Source: Bacteroidia bacterium (GTDB lineage Bacteria > Bacteroidota > Bacteroidia > 2-12-FULL-35-15). From it: 64,000 nt of DNA. Below, in pieces: positions 27,062 through 35,691 of the stretch. The stretch's first letter is position 1. Each line of letters opens with the position of its first letter. The DNA lies in NCBI GenBank assembly GCA_030654175.1, contig JAURXZ010000001.1, forward strand, positions 1 through 64,000, in the 5' to 3' direction. The notes below the pieces were generated by a model. The model was not told the DNA's origin. It searched no databases and saw nothing but the letters and a program-made list of their open reading frames with translations. Position numbers and translations under genes: made by a program.

Positions 27062-27826
27062 CTATTTAATTTCGCCTCCTTTCTTTTTAAAACCCAATAG
27101 ATAGCTTACCTGTAGGCCATACAATATGTTTTTCCCTTGTATTCCATTCATCTCCATAACACCTCCGAATACACTTTTAAAACCGGAATTCGCCAATAGC
27201 TGAACTTGTAAAACATCTTTGCTAAAAACTGGCAAATCAATACCGATACCTGCAAAAGCTCCCCAATCCATCATTTGCATATCATCCATAATATTTACAG
27301 CATTGTAGCTATTCACACGGTAGGCATTAATCAGCGTGTGTTGTGAACCACCAAGTGAGAAAAACAATTTTGATTTACCAATTAACTCCTTTGTCCTGTA
27401 TTTTGCTCCCAACAGTATATCAATGTAGGAGAAACGATAACGGGGGCTGTAATCCGCCATATCCATATCGAACTTAGAGCCCCTTTGCATATAGCCGGCA
27501 TTGAGTGTTATTCCGATTTTTTCATTCAGCAAATATTCGGAACGAAGTCCTGTGCCTCCGCTCAATTTTAATCCGTATTCAATCATTGGCGCACCTGATG
27601 TCATTGTATTCCCAGCCATAGTCATTTTATTGCCATACATACTGCTTGCTCCGAAAGAGTAATACTGGCCGAACATAAATTTTGATTGTGCGGAAGAAAT
27701 AATAGGCAATAGGCAACAGGCAATTAGCAACAGGCAATAAGCAATTGGCGATTGGCAATGGGATAAGAGCAAGGAACAATCTTTTATTTTTGCATATTGC
27801 AAATTGCTTATTGTTTTTGTTTTCAT
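27062..27826 (-). CDS. Outer-membrane beta-barrel protein with repeat-expanded signal peptide
   Basis: The product has 254 residues. The mature part (after ISSAQ, about residue 48) alternates hydrophobic beta strands and ends in LLGFKKKGGEIK; it resembles small outer-membrane barrels. It lies 17 bases downstream of the multicopper oxidase at 27844-29340 and may cooperate with it. The signal region is abnormally long (~47 residues) and contains LLLSHCQ, SPIAYCL, LLIACCL and LPIISSA, a 7-residue period encoded by a heptanucleotide repeat. The original signal peptide was presumably shorter and the repeat was captured in frame. Whether export still works is an open question. Confidence 0.7.
   Translation of the reverse strand: MKTKTISNLQYAKIKDCSLLLSHCQSPIAYCLLLIACCLLPIISSAQSKFMFGQYYSFGASSMYGNKMTMAGNTMTSGAPMIEYGLKLSGGTGLRSEYLLNEKIGITLNAGYMQRGSKFDMDMADYSPRYRFSYIDILLGAKYRTKELIGKSKLFFSLGGSQHTLINAYRVNSYNAVNIMDDMQMMDWGAFAGIGIDLPVFSKDVLQVQLLANSGFKSVFGGVMEMNGIQGKNILYGLQVSYLLGFKKKGGEIK
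27701..27777 (-). repeat. Eleven degenerate heptanucleotide repeats within a signal-peptide coding region
   Basis: On the plus strand the units are AATAGGC, AATAGGC, AACAGGC, AATTAGC, AACAGGC, AATAAGC, AATTGGC, GATTGGC, AATGGGA, TAAGAGC, AAGGAAC, back to back. Since 7 is not a multiple of 3, the encoded peptide repeats every 7 residues. Related heptamer runs occur in the intergenic DNA at 35637-35671 and, more weakly, at 57616-57644. They recall the short tandem heptamer repeats (STRR) described in cyanobacteria, but no link is shown here. Confidence 0.8.
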
Positions 27827-27843
27827 AATTTGATTTTATTAGT

Positions 27844-29340
27844 TTAACTGATTTTAAAATTTAACATCATACCGCTGTCTTCATGCTCAAGGTTATGGCA
27901 ATGCAACACAAACTTTCCTTTGTTTTGTGGGAAGGTCATAATTACTCTTACCTTTTCCTGTGGCATAACCAGCACAGTATCTTTCCACCCTTTCTCTGTG
28001 GCAATAAGTGTATTTCTTCCGCCTGTTCTGTCCAATACCTGAAACTGAACCCCGTGAATGTGCATCGGATGAATTTCATCACCCATTGAATTATCAAACA
28101 CCCATATTTCTGTTGAACCTGCGGTTACTTCTTCGTCAATCCTGTTTATATCGTATGATTTGCCGTTTATAGTGTGCATACCCGCCATTGAACCCATGTT
28201 TCCCATTCCTCCCATATTCCCCATACTTCCCATATCCATTCCTGCAATATCAAATGTGCGGGTTTTGCTTGCAGATGTTTGCGGTATAGGATTAATTACA
28301 GAAAGAGTTGCAGGAACAGTGAAGGGGGTTGTTTCACTCTTGGAAACCGTAAATTTCATTATCTGAAATGACTGAGTTCCCTGAACAACTCCATTGCTGA
28401 ATGTGTTACTTTGCAAGTATATTTCAGTACCAAGAGAATAATTTGAAAAGTTGACTAAAATATCAGCCCTTTCTCCGGGCGCGAGCAACAAGCTGTTTAC
28501 ACTTTCTGAAGTGTTCAGCAAACCACCATCTGCCCCAATCACATAAAAGCTGGCACTATCGCTTAACGCAAGATTGTATATCCTGGCTGTTGAACCATTC
28601 AGCACTCTCATACGATAGAAACGTTTAGCCACATTGCTATAAGGAGCATACACACCATTCACCAATACATACTGGCCAAAATAACCAGTCATAACTTCGC
28701 CACTAGTTGGAGAGTAATTCAGACTGTAATCGGAATAAATTCTTTTATCCTGGATCACCAAAGGAATTTCATAATCATTATCGGGTAAATTCAAACTGGC
28801 CTCTTCAGCATCATTAACGATGAACATTCCGGCCAGTCCCATAAACACCTGGTGCGAAGTTTTTCCGTGTGGATGTGGATGATACCAGTATGTACCGGCT
28901 CTCTGATTAATTTGAAAATTAAAATTAAAAGAGCTTCCCGCCTGAACTATATTTTCAGGATGTCCATCCATACTAGCAGGAATAAGCAAACCATGCCAAT
29001 GTATATTTGTTTCTTCTGATAAACTATTTTGAAAAGTGATGTTTGCATTTTCACCATTCATCATTTTAATGGTTGGCCCGAGAATACTTTCATGGTATCC
29101 GAATACCCTTGTCGTTTTTCCATTTAGTATGGATGCGGTTGTTGATTTGGCTGTAAGGGATGGGTTTTTCACAATAGCAGGAATAGGCAAAGGGGTATCA
29201 AAAGATCCTTCTAAAACGGATACACTTTTACCCATGTCCATTTTATCTTTTTTACAGCTTTGTAATAGCCAGCCAATACCACCAATAGCGGTGAATGCGG
29301 TTGTAGTACTGGCCAGTTTAAGAAAATGTCTTCTTCGCAT
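27844..29340 (-). CDS. Multicopper oxidase (CueO/CotA-like), Tat-type lipoprotein signal
   Basis: The product has 498 residues. The N-terminus has a twin-Arg-like MRRRHFLK, a hydrophobic stretch, and Cys29 in LLQSC, so it may be a Tat-exported lipoprotein. All four copper ligand motifs are present: HWHG (114-117), HPHPHG (154-159), HPMHIHG and HCHNLEHEDSGM at the C-terminus. A short Met/Gly loop (GMDMGSMGNMGGMGNMGSMA) precedes the third motif, as in copper-handling oxidases. Predicted role: Cu(I) oxidation in the periplasm. It is independent of the oxidase at 4869-7265, lacks the CopB-like tail, and is followed by a barrel protein. A receiver gene lies only 9 bases upstream. Confidence 0.88.
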   Translation of the reverse strand: MRRRHFLKLASTTTAFTAIGGIGWLLQSCKKDKMDMGKSVSVLEGSFDTPLPIPAIVKNPSLTAKSTTASILNGKTTRVFGYHESILGPTIKMMNGENANITFQNSLSEETNIHWHGLLIPASMDGHPENIVQAGSSFNFNFQINQRAGTYWYHPHPHGKTSHQVFMGLAGMFIVNDAEEASLNLPDNDYEIPLVIQDKRIYSDYSLNYSPTSGEVMTGYFGQYVLVNGVYAPYSNVAKRFYRMRVLNGSTARIYNLALSDSASFYVIGADGGLLNTSESVNSLLLAPGERADILVNFSNYSLGTEIYLQSNTFSNGVVQGTQSFQIMKFTVSKSETTPFTVPATLSVINPIPQTSASKTRTFDIAGMDMGSMGNMGGMGNMGSMAGMHTINGKSYDINRIDEEVTAGSTEIWVFDNSMGDEIHPMHIHGVQFQVLDRTGGRNTLIATEKGWKDTVLVMPQEKVRVIMTFPQNKGKFVLHCHNLEHEDSGMMLNFKIS

Positions 29341-29349
29341 AATATTGAT

Positions 29350-29796
29350 TTAATTCGTTTTGAGGGTGCTGCTCGTTTTTGTTTTGTCGTTATTTATCGT
29401 GTCAAGTAGTTTCAAAATTTTTTCGGTTGTCAATGGCTTTTTAATGTAACCCGTACATTTTTTCTCTAGTGCCATTTTAATGTCCTGTGGATTAATAGAA
29501 GCACTAAGAATAAAAACATTAATAGGCTGTTTTACGATTTCTAATTTTTCCAACTCGTCCATAAACTCAAAACCGTTCATAATTGGTAAGTACCTGTCAA
29601 GCAAAATGAGTTGTGGAGCCTCAACTGTCTGTTTGAGATAATTCAATGCATCAGTTGTGCTTTCAAAAGTCAATATATTGGTTGCTCCGCAACTTTCCAA
29701 AATTTTTTGGTTGATGAAATTATCCACCTCATTATCGTCAATAAGCATAATCGATTTTAGTTTTTTCAAACTTACATTTTGAATAGCCTTTGTCAT
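29350..29796 (-). CDS. Single-domain response regulator receiver
   Basis: The product has 148 residues, essentially one CheY-like receiver. The acidic pair (LIDDNEVDN), the phospho-acceptor Asp in LILLDRYLP, the Ser/Thr of FILSAS and the Lys of YIKKPLT are all present. There is no output domain, so it must act through a partner; a LytTR-domain protein sits about 2.7 kb upstream in the same direction. It is a duplicate of the decayed receiver at 29841-30247. Confidence 0.88.
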   Translation of the reverse strand: MTKAIQNVSLKKLKSIMLIDDNEVDNFINQKILESCGATNILTFESTTDALNYLKQTVEAPQLILLDRYLPIMNGFEFMDELEKLEIVKQPINVFILSASINPQDIKMALEKKCTGYIKKPLTTEKILKLLDTINNDKTKTSSTLKTN

Positions 29797-29840
29797 GGTG
29801 TCAGTTTAATTCGTTTTGATAATGCTGTTCGTTTTTATTT

Positions 29841-30247
29841 TTATTTTGCCGTCTCAAGTATCATTAATTTTTTTTCTATTGTTAATGGTTTTTCAAAGTA
29901 ATTTGTACATTTTACTGTAATGCTAATTCAATGTCTTTTGGATTAACAAAGGCACTAAAAATAAAAATGTTGATGGTATGTTTTGCGATCTCTAATTTTT
30001 TTAACCCGTCCATAAACTCAATACTATTTTTAATTGGCAAGCAACTATTAAGCAGAATAAGTTGTGGTGCATATGCTACCTGTTTTAGATAATTCAATGC
30101 ATCAATCGTGTCTGTAAATGTGATAATGTTACTTGCACCGCAATGTTCTAATTTTTTTTTGTTGATGAAATTGTCTATTTCATTGTCGTCAATGAGCAGG
30201 ACTGTTTTTTGTTTTTTCAAACTTGTATTTTGAATGGACTTTTTCAC
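29841..30247 (-). pseudogene. Frameshifted receiver-domain paralogue
   Basis: The open frame starts at 30247 and stops near 29912 after 111 residues, inside the receiver fold. Past the stop, shifting the frame recovers Lys-Cys-Thr-Asn-Tyr-Phe-Glu-Lys-Pro-Leu-Thr-Ile-Glu-Lys, the missing end, down to a stop at 29841. The intact copy has KCTGYIKKPLTTEK there. The phospho-acceptor Asp is also replaced by Asn (LILLNSCLP). Two independent lesions argue for a decaying duplicate rather than a sequencing slip, though the truncated protein could still be made. Confidence 0.8.
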
Positions 30248-30251
30248 GATG

Positions 30252-32099
30252 TTAGTTTATTACCGTTTTTATAACTCTTTGAAAATTGGTATTTCCAACT
30301 CTTATAAGGTAGGCTCCTTTCGCTAAGTCGCCAATATCAATAATGGTTTCAAACATATTTGATACCGGGGTGATTTTTTTACTCCTGATTTGTTTTCCTG
30401 AAATTTCAAATAAATCAACTACAAACTCATCGTTTGAAGGAAGTTTGTGCGCTTTAAAATTCAATTTATTTTCAGACTGATAAACAGTAAACAACGGTTG
30501 ATTTTGGATTTCATCAACGCCAGTAACAATGGGAAGTTGGAACGAGTATATTCTTGTTCTGGGTCCACCTGATACAACATATTCACCGGTATGCCAAAAT
30601 GTTATTCCATTCGGATCAATTGATGTTTGCGAATAATCACCAAAACGGTTTGAGCAAGCGGTCAATACACCTGAACCGGCAATGGCTGTTTGTTCCGCAA
30701 ATGTCATTTGACCTAATGGATCGCTTTGTAAACGTCCGGTATATCTGAGGCCGGGTGATGTAACAGGACTAGGACCGGCAACGGCATAGCATAAGGCAAT
30801 GCTGCCATTATCATCCATAGCAATACTGCCCACCCAACGATTTAAATCATTAGGAGCATAAATTCCTTCCTGATACAATGACCATACTCCAGTACCTTGA
30901 TTCTGCCGCAATTCAACCCATTTTATACTCCGCTGACTTGTACTTAATTTTACTCCCCAATTTAAAACCACTGAATTGTAACCGGTCCATTTTCTCCATT
31001 GTGCCCTGAAATGAAGTATCCCTCCTATACCATCTAATTTTTGAGTTCCGGAAGCCTGCGAAATATCATCCCAATTTGGATCGTATGTTCCATCAAATGC
31101 TGCGGTTGGCAACACAGTTGGTACGGTGATTACTGCTGTTGGGGTGGTTCCCCATGTAACTGTCATTGACCAAATTTTAATAGCATCTATATTACTGCCA
31201 CCCCAGGAATTCTCAGAATAGGAAAAAAATGGCAGTGGTGTTCCGAAAGGAGGTAAGCCACCGTCAGCATCTCCGGGCAATGGAATAAAGAATCCGGAAA
31301 CGCCTCCGGTACTGAAATTTTTACTTATAGCTCTTGCAGAAGGATTTCCTAAAATCATCTGGTCTCTTTCAAAACAAAATACCTTATCACTTGATCCGTT
31401 AAAGGTCATATAATAGCCGTCAGACCAAATGGAGAACTTTAAATAATCTGGAAATTCAGGTATGATATATGAATAAGTATAATAAGTGCCTGTAGGATCA
31501 GCAGAGGTAGAAATAGCGATATATGCGTAACTTGAAGAACCATCGTCTCCAAATTGGCTTATAAACCAACGCTCAGCGTATTTATCATACATTACAATAG
31601 GATCACCCATATTCCCGGTAGCAGGGCTCCATAATGAACCTATGTTTTTTACAGTGCCTATTAGTCCTCCGGTGGTTTTATTAAATATTTTAAATGGAGA
31701 AGCATTTACAGCCTGTACATAATGATTGGGGCCAGCAGCCCCACTGGGGTCTGGCGGACAACCTCCTCCACTTTGACCTGGCCAATTTGTAAGCGGAGCC
31801 ATCATTTGCCTGGTTCCATTGGATTTTTGAATTGTTGCAGGATCATTACCGTATTCTGCTCCGTCCTCTGCCTGGTGCAGAAATTTTTGCGGAATCCTGT
31901 GAAGACGATCCAAAGATTCAACCCTATTCTCGCTCTCTTCATCATCCGGTGGGTTTGCTTCAAATAATTCTGAAACAGGTTTAGAAATATGAAAAGACGC
32001 TGGAGTTATAATTTCCACCTTGGCATCATCCTTTGTTGGTTGTGCAAATACGCTTGTAAAAGCAAATACACCCAAAACTATAAATGTTGTTGTTTTCAT
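30252..32099 (-). CDS. Large T9SS-sorted secreted protein
   Basis: The product has 615 residues with a signal peptide ending SVFAQ. After a charged linker, the body contains GGCPPDPSGAAGPNHYVQA and DPIVMYDKYAERWFISQF, a signature seen in a recurrent family of Bacteroidota secreted beta-propeller proteins that I cannot name. The C-terminal ~75 residues act as a T9SS sorting domain, in a diverged form that lacks the usual PNP (VVDLFEISGKQIRS, then KGAYLIRVG). No catalytic motif is visible. It lies 4 bases upstream of the broken receiver gene. Confidence 0.75.
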   Translation of the reverse strand: MKTTTFIVLGVFAFTSVFAQPTKDDAKVEIITPASFHISKPVSELFEANPPDDEESENRVESLDRLHRIPQKFLHQAEDGAEYGNDPATIQKSNGTRQMMAPLTNWPGQSGGGCPPDPSGAAGPNHYVQAVNASPFKIFNKTTGGLIGTVKNIGSLWSPATGNMGDPIVMYDKYAERWFISQFGDDGSSSYAYIAISTSADPTGTYYTYSYIIPEFPDYLKFSIWSDGYYMTFNGSSDKVFCFERDQMILGNPSARAISKNFSTGGVSGFFIPLPGDADGGLPPFGTPLPFFSYSENSWGGSNIDAIKIWSMTVTWGTTPTAVITVPTVLPTAAFDGTYDPNWDDISQASGTQKLDGIGGILHFRAQWRKWTGYNSVVLNWGVKLSTSQRSIKWVELRQNQGTGVWSLYQEGIYAPNDLNRWVGSIAMDDNGSIALCYAVAGPSPVTSPGLRYTGRLQSDPLGQMTFAEQTAIAGSGVLTACSNRFGDYSQTSIDPNGITFWHTGEYVVSGGPRTRIYSFQLPIVTGVDEIQNQPLFTVYQSENKLNFKAHKLPSNDEFVVDLFEISGKQIRSKKITPVSNMFETIIDIGDLAKGAYLIRVGNTNFQRVIKTVIN

Positions 32100-32134
32100 T
32101 TTGTAAAATTTTAAATTTATAGGATTATGTTTAG

Positions 32135-32449
32135 TCAGTTTACAGTAACCGTGATTGTTTTTTCATTTTCTTTTTTCATGTTTTTTGACATGGCTTTTAC
32201 TTTTGCCGTATAAGTTCCCGCTGTATTGTAAACATGAGTTACTGTTGCACCTTCGGCTGTACCTCCATCCCCGAATTCCCACTGATAATGCTTTGCATCC
32301 ATTGAACAACTTGCATCAAAGGAAACAGATTGCCCGGCTGTTCCAGTTTTTGTTGGACTATCAACACAAGCCATTGGTTCTTTCATACAGCTTGTAAAAC
32401 CAAGTGCTGCAATAATTGCAGTCGTCATAAAAATTGATTTTGTTTTCAT
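32135..32449 (-). CDS. PKD-domain lipoprotein
   Basis: The product has 104 residues. A lipoprotein signal ends in LGFTSC (Cys21). The rest is one PKD domain (YQWEFGDGG, then THVYNTAGTYTAKVKA). PKD domains mediate extracellular protein or polysaccharide contacts. It lies 35 bases upstream of the large T9SS protein, suggesting co-expression. A Met/Lys cluster near the C-terminus (MSKNMKKE) is unusual for the domain. Confidence 0.85.
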   Translation of the reverse strand: MKTKSIFMTTAIIAALGFTSCMKEPMACVDSPTKTGTAGQSVSFDASCSMDAKHYQWEFGDGGTAEGATVTHVYNTAGTYTAKVKAMSKNMKKENEKTITVTVN

Positions 32450-32516
32450 TTTGATTGATTTTTAGTTTAATAATTAATTTTCACACTTATTCATTTTAAT
32501 ACAGCTGTACACAATT

Positions 32517-32864
32517 TTAAGGACCTATTATGTTAATTTTAATTAATAAATTTTTTCGCTCGGCTTGGCTGATAGGAACTTCTTCGTTATTCACAACACA
32601 ACCATCCTTATTTATAACGGTAATTTTGTCAAATCTAACAATGTAAGATTGGTGAACTCGTATAAAATCCTTTACAGGAAGTTTGTTAGTAATGCTTTTC
32701 ATAGTAGTATGCAAGGTGTATTTTTGATCGGCAGTATGAATACGAACATAATCACCTATTGATTTAATCATATAAATATCCTGTGATTTTATTTTTATTA
32801 ATTTATTTTTTACTTTTATAAAAAGAGCTGCATCAACGCCAGGATATTGATTTGTATTCTTCAT
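32517..32864 (-). CDS. LytTR DNA-binding protein without receiver domain
   Basis: The product has 115 residues that are nearly all one LytTR domain (about 12-110): IKSQDIYMIKSIGDYVRIHT, TTMKSITNKLP, FIRVHQSYIV and ISQAERKNLL are diagnostic. LytTR proteins bind direct repeats upstream of target genes and are normally fused to a receiver. Here the two receivers (one intact, one broken) are separate genes 3 kb further down the same strand. It lies 32 bases downstream of the CusB-like adaptor, so it may be co-regulated with efflux. Confidence 0.88.
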   Translation of the reverse strand: MKNTNQYPGVDAALFIKVKNKLIKIKSQDIYMIKSIGDYVRIHTADQKYTLHTTMKSITNKLPVKDFIRVHQSYIVRFDKITVINKDGCVVNNEEVPISQAERKNLLIKINIIGP

Positions 32865-32896
32865 TTTGATGGATTTTTAGAAATAATAATTAATTG

Positions 32897-34027
32897 TTAT
32901 TGATTCATATAAACTGATTTAATCTGATACGTACCTGAAGTAACAACCCGTTCATTTTCCTCCAATCCATTCAGGATAACAGTTGTTTCGCTGCTACTCT
33001 CACCTAATTGTACATACATTACTTTGAATACTTCGGGATCATGATGAATAAAAACAACTGATTTTCCGTTAATTTCGGCAATGGCAGAAGTTGGCACAAC
33101 TAATTTTTTGTTTTCAGATTGAGCCATTACATCCACATTCACAAATTGACCAGGCTTGAACAAGCCTTCCGAATTATCTATTTCAAGAATAACTTGCGAT
33201 GATTGATTAACAGGGTTTATAACATTTCCAAATGCTACAAGACGAGCGTTTTCGGTTTTATGATTTTGTGCATATTCTACAAAAAACTTTACATCTTTTG
33301 TTATTTTACTCATGTCTTTATCATATATCTGCGCTTCTATTTTTAGTTTTTTTATATCAAATACATTGAAAATATTGTCTCCTTGTTTCACTTGTTGGCC
33401 AATGGCAAGATTAAAGTTGTCAACTAAACCATCAATTGGAGATTTTAGGGTAATAAGCTTGCTATTACCAACAGTTAGGTTATCAAACATTTTTTTATTT
33501 GTTGTTGCCGTATTGTATTTAATTTGTGCCTTCTGTAAATCTTTTTTGGATACAATATCTTCAATGGATTTCAATCGTTCATATTCCTTTTTTGCAGCTT
33601 CGTATTTAGCATCCGCATTACTTTTTTCGGTACTGATTTGTATTTGTTCGGAAACATCCAGGTTTTGTTCGATAACGGCTATTACCTGTCCTTTTTCAAC
33701 GCTTTCACCAATGCCAACATTTAGGGAAACAATAAAACCATTTTGCGGAGCAATGATTTGGGCAGCACCGTTAACAGAAGGCATTATCTTTCCATACAAT
33801 TTTATTCTGTTGTAATAATCTGAATAAACTGAAGGGGTAGTTTGAATATCAAATAAAAACTGTGTTTCTTTTAATACTTCAACTTCATCAGTAAGACTGC
33901 TACTGCTTGTTTGTTTTTTTTCATCCCCATGATCTTCACCACCATGAGCAAAGGCTTGGTGATTATTACTCAGAGGAATGGATATTACAACGAGTAGAGT
34001 AAATACGATGATTATTTTCTTTTTCAT
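32897..34027 (-). CDS. CusB/HlyD-type periplasmic adaptor of RND efflux
   Basis: The product has 376 residues with a signal peptide ending QAFA, then HGGEDHGDEKK, a His-rich start shared with the protein at 38740-39306. Barrel-sandwich halves are visible (LNVGIGESVEKGQVIAVIE and PIDGLVDNFNLAIGQQVKQG) around an alpha-hairpin (about 130-180), followed by beta-barrel and membrane-proximal parts. It would bridge an RND permease and an outer-membrane channel. No permease is adjacent; the closest unpaired one is at 16264-19386. An acyl carrier protein gene lies 40 bases upstream. Confidence 0.87.
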   Translation of the reverse strand: MKKKIIIVFTLLVVISIPLSNNHQAFAHGGEDHGDEKKQTSSSSLTDEVEVLKETQFLFDIQTTPSVYSDYYNRIKLYGKIMPSVNGAAQIIAPQNGFIVSLNVGIGESVEKGQVIAVIEQNLDVSEQIQISTEKSNADAKYEAAKKEYERLKSIEDIVSKKDLQKAQIKYNTATTNKKMFDNLTVGNSKLITLKSPIDGLVDNFNLAIGQQVKQGDNIFNVFDIKKLKIEAQIYDKDMSKITKDVKFFVEYAQNHKTENARLVAFGNVINPVNQSSQVILEIDNSEGLFKPGQFVNVDVMAQSENKKLVVPTSAIAEINGKSVVFIHHDPEVFKVMYVQLGESSSETTVILNGLEENERVVTSGTYQIKSVYMNQ

Positions 34028-34067
34028 ATTTTTGGATTTATTAATGTTATAGATAGTTTATTCAGTT

Positions 34068-34313
34068 TTAATTTATGTTTAACATGTTTTTTAAGTATTT
34101 CTCCGCATCACTTAGGCATATTAATTTTTCAATATCTTCATCAGGAATGGCAATGTTGAACGTTTTTTCAAAGTCAATTATTACATCAATCATATCTAAT
34201 GAATTTAATCCCAAATCGATAAATCGGGTTTCGGGTTGCAAGTCCTTCAAGTTCACATTTCGTTTGTTGACTAGTACTTCGTTAAATTTTTCTTCGAAAT
34301 CTTCTATTGTCAT
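34068..34313 (-). CDS. Orphan acyl carrier protein
   Basis: The product has 81 residues, acidic and helical. The phosphopantetheine site is GLNSLD with Ser38, followed by the usual IDVIIDFEKTF helix II. No fatty-acid or polyketide synthesis gene is nearby, so it is not the housekeeping carrier. It lies 5 bases after a choice-of-anchor V T9SS gene and 40 bases before a CusB-like adaptor. A close relative at 58702-58941 also lies beside a CusB-like adaptor gene, suggesting a retained link. The acyl group and acceptor are unknown. Confidence 0.88.
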   Translation of the reverse strand: MTIEDFEEKFNEVLVNKRNVNLKDLQPETRFIDLGLNSLDMIDVIIDFEKTFNIAIPDEDIEKLICLSDAEKYLKNMLNIN

Positions 34314-34318
34314 CTTTT

Positions 34319-35173
34319 TTATAGTATGGTTATTTTTGTTATTTCTTTTCCTGCATTATTAATTCGAATTAAATACATTCCCGGTTCAATTCCAGTTTCT
34401 TTTAGGTTGAAGCTCCGTTTATAAAGCCCTTTCTGATTTTTTTCATCAGCCAAAACCTTCAATAGTTTTCCCCGAATATCAAACAGGGCTATCGTGTTTT
34501 GACCGTCTTCCTTTACTTCATAACTAATTTCAATATTTCCATCTGAAGGATTTGGGAATATTGAAAAATTAGAAAAACCTTTTGAAACTTCGTTAATGCC
34601 GGTAATAGATGGGGTTAATTGTATTTGCGCAGAGTATGCGTTGTCTCCGCTTGTAGTATGGCTATGGTTAGAAGCCAAAGAGCCAACATATAAAGTAATT
34701 GTGCCAACATCGGTTGAAGGAGCCTGCCAGTTAAATGTCCATTGATTTGTACCAAGTGTAGAAGCATCTGCTGCGCAAGGTTTATGGCTGACATATTTTC
34801 TTGCTCCATCCATATACAAACGGGTTCTTGCGGCATCAATAAGAGAAAAGGCGCCTATTGTAGTATTGCTGTTGTCATTAAGTGCAACACACGAAAAGCC
34901 GAATTTATCAATACCGCTCTGTTGTATTGTAACAGTGCCAACGTATGTTTGGCCTGGAACATACTGTGTTATTCCACCACCAATATCAAAAGTAAGTGTT
35001 CCTGGCCCTGTATTATTTGTACCTGCATGACATCCCGTACAACTGGTTTCGCCTGGAGCTCCTGTGTGTCCCCCTACAAGCGGAGCATCGCAGGGAGAGC
35101 TAATATCAAATCCGCTTGCAATAATTACTAAAAGTGAAAGGCTGAAAAGTAAAAAGGTTAATCTGTGCTTCAT
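34319..35173 (-). CDS. Choice-of-anchor V (reeler-like) T9SS protein
   Basis: The product has 284 residues. After the signal peptide the mature start has GGHTGAPGETSCTGCHAG, the conserved opening of choice-of-anchor V proteins; its CxxCH could bind a c-type heme, which I cannot prove. A beta-sandwich body follows (about 55-195), with SHKPCAAD and NQWTFNWQAP as in reeler domains. The T9SS type A domain begins at FSIFPNPSDGNIEISY and ends EITKITIL. It is adjacent to the acyl carrier protein gene (5 bases), so they are probably co-translated. Confidence 0.82.
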   Translation of the reverse strand: MKHRLTFLLFSLSLLVIIASGFDISSPCDAPLVGGHTGAPGETSCTGCHAGTNNTGPGTLTFDIGGGITQYVPGQTYVGTVTIQQSGIDKFGFSCVALNDNSNTTIGAFSLIDAARTRLYMDGARKYVSHKPCAADASTLGTNQWTFNWQAPSTDVGTITLYVGSLASNHSHTTSGDNAYSAQIQLTPSITGINEVSKGFSNFSIFPNPSDGNIEISYEVKEDGQNTIALFDIRGKLLKVLADEKNQKGLYKRSFNLKETGIEPGMYLIRINNAGKEITKITIL

Positions 35174-35197
35174 GGCGTTTTTATTTTTAATTGTTTA

Positions 35198-35548
35198 TTA
35201 ATGTTGATGCCCACTATGTCCCTCATTTGATTTTGAAGGTTCTGATTTTGGTGTTATTTTTTCTGTCCCGTCAAAAGAGTAAATTTTACTTTTCTCTTTA
35301 CTTATTAGTTTTCCATCATTATCATAAATCAGTTCTATCACAGTTGATTTTTTTTGCACTTCTATTTTGTATTTATGTTTTTGCTGGAAGTCTGTAATTT
35401 TTAAAACACTGTTTACTGCATAAGCAGCATACTTTTTATGTAATTCATTATGAACAGTTGTAGGTAAACTATCTTGTTTTATTTTTGTTTCAGTTTGCGC
35501 AAATACTGCCAAAGGCATCAGCAAAATCAGAAAGATTATTTTTTTCAT
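35198..35548 (-). CDS. Periplasmic PepSY-like small protein with His-rich tail
   Basis: The product has 116 residues with a signal peptide ending VFAQ. The core (LPTTVHNELHKKYAAYAV, YKIEVQKKSTVIELIYD, DGKLISKEKSK) resembles the PepSY-like/beta-lactamase-inhibitor-like fold common in Bacteroidota periplasm. The tail ends GHSGHQH, a likely metal site. A paralogue with the same architecture is encoded at 57667-58035. Both copies sit within 1.5 kb of an acyl carrier protein gene, a repeated gene set. Function unknown; metal buffering or envelope sensing are guesses. Confidence 0.75.
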   Translation of the reverse strand: MKKIIFLILLMPLAVFAQTETKIKQDSLPTTVHNELHKKYAAYAVNSVLKITDFQQKHKYKIEVQKKSTVIELIYDNDGKLISKEKSKIYSFDGTEKITPKSEPSKSNEGHSGHQH

Positions 35549-35636
35549 TTTTAATTTATTGTGTTGTTTAATAATGTATTAAGAATTAGGAATTTGTGTT
35601 GGTTAAAGTTTGTTGTTTTTGATTAATTGTTATTTC

Positions 35637-35671
35637 TTGCCTTTTGCTAATTGCTTATTGTCTATTGATTA
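35637..35671. repeat. Intergenic heptanucleotide repeat run
   Basis: Five contiguous heptamers read TTGCCTT, TTGCTAA, TTGCTTA, TTGTCTA, TTGATTA on the plus strand. Taken as reverse complements they match the GGCAATA-type units at 27701-27777. The run lies between the PagL-like gene and the PepSY-like gene, within otherwise featureless A+T-rich DNA. Confidence 0.7.
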
Positions 35672-35691
35672 ATATTTTCATTTTTTATAAT

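Noticed and set aside
27701-27777. CRISPR-like array
   Set aside because: The units are 7 bases and contiguous with no spacers, so this is a short tandem repeat.
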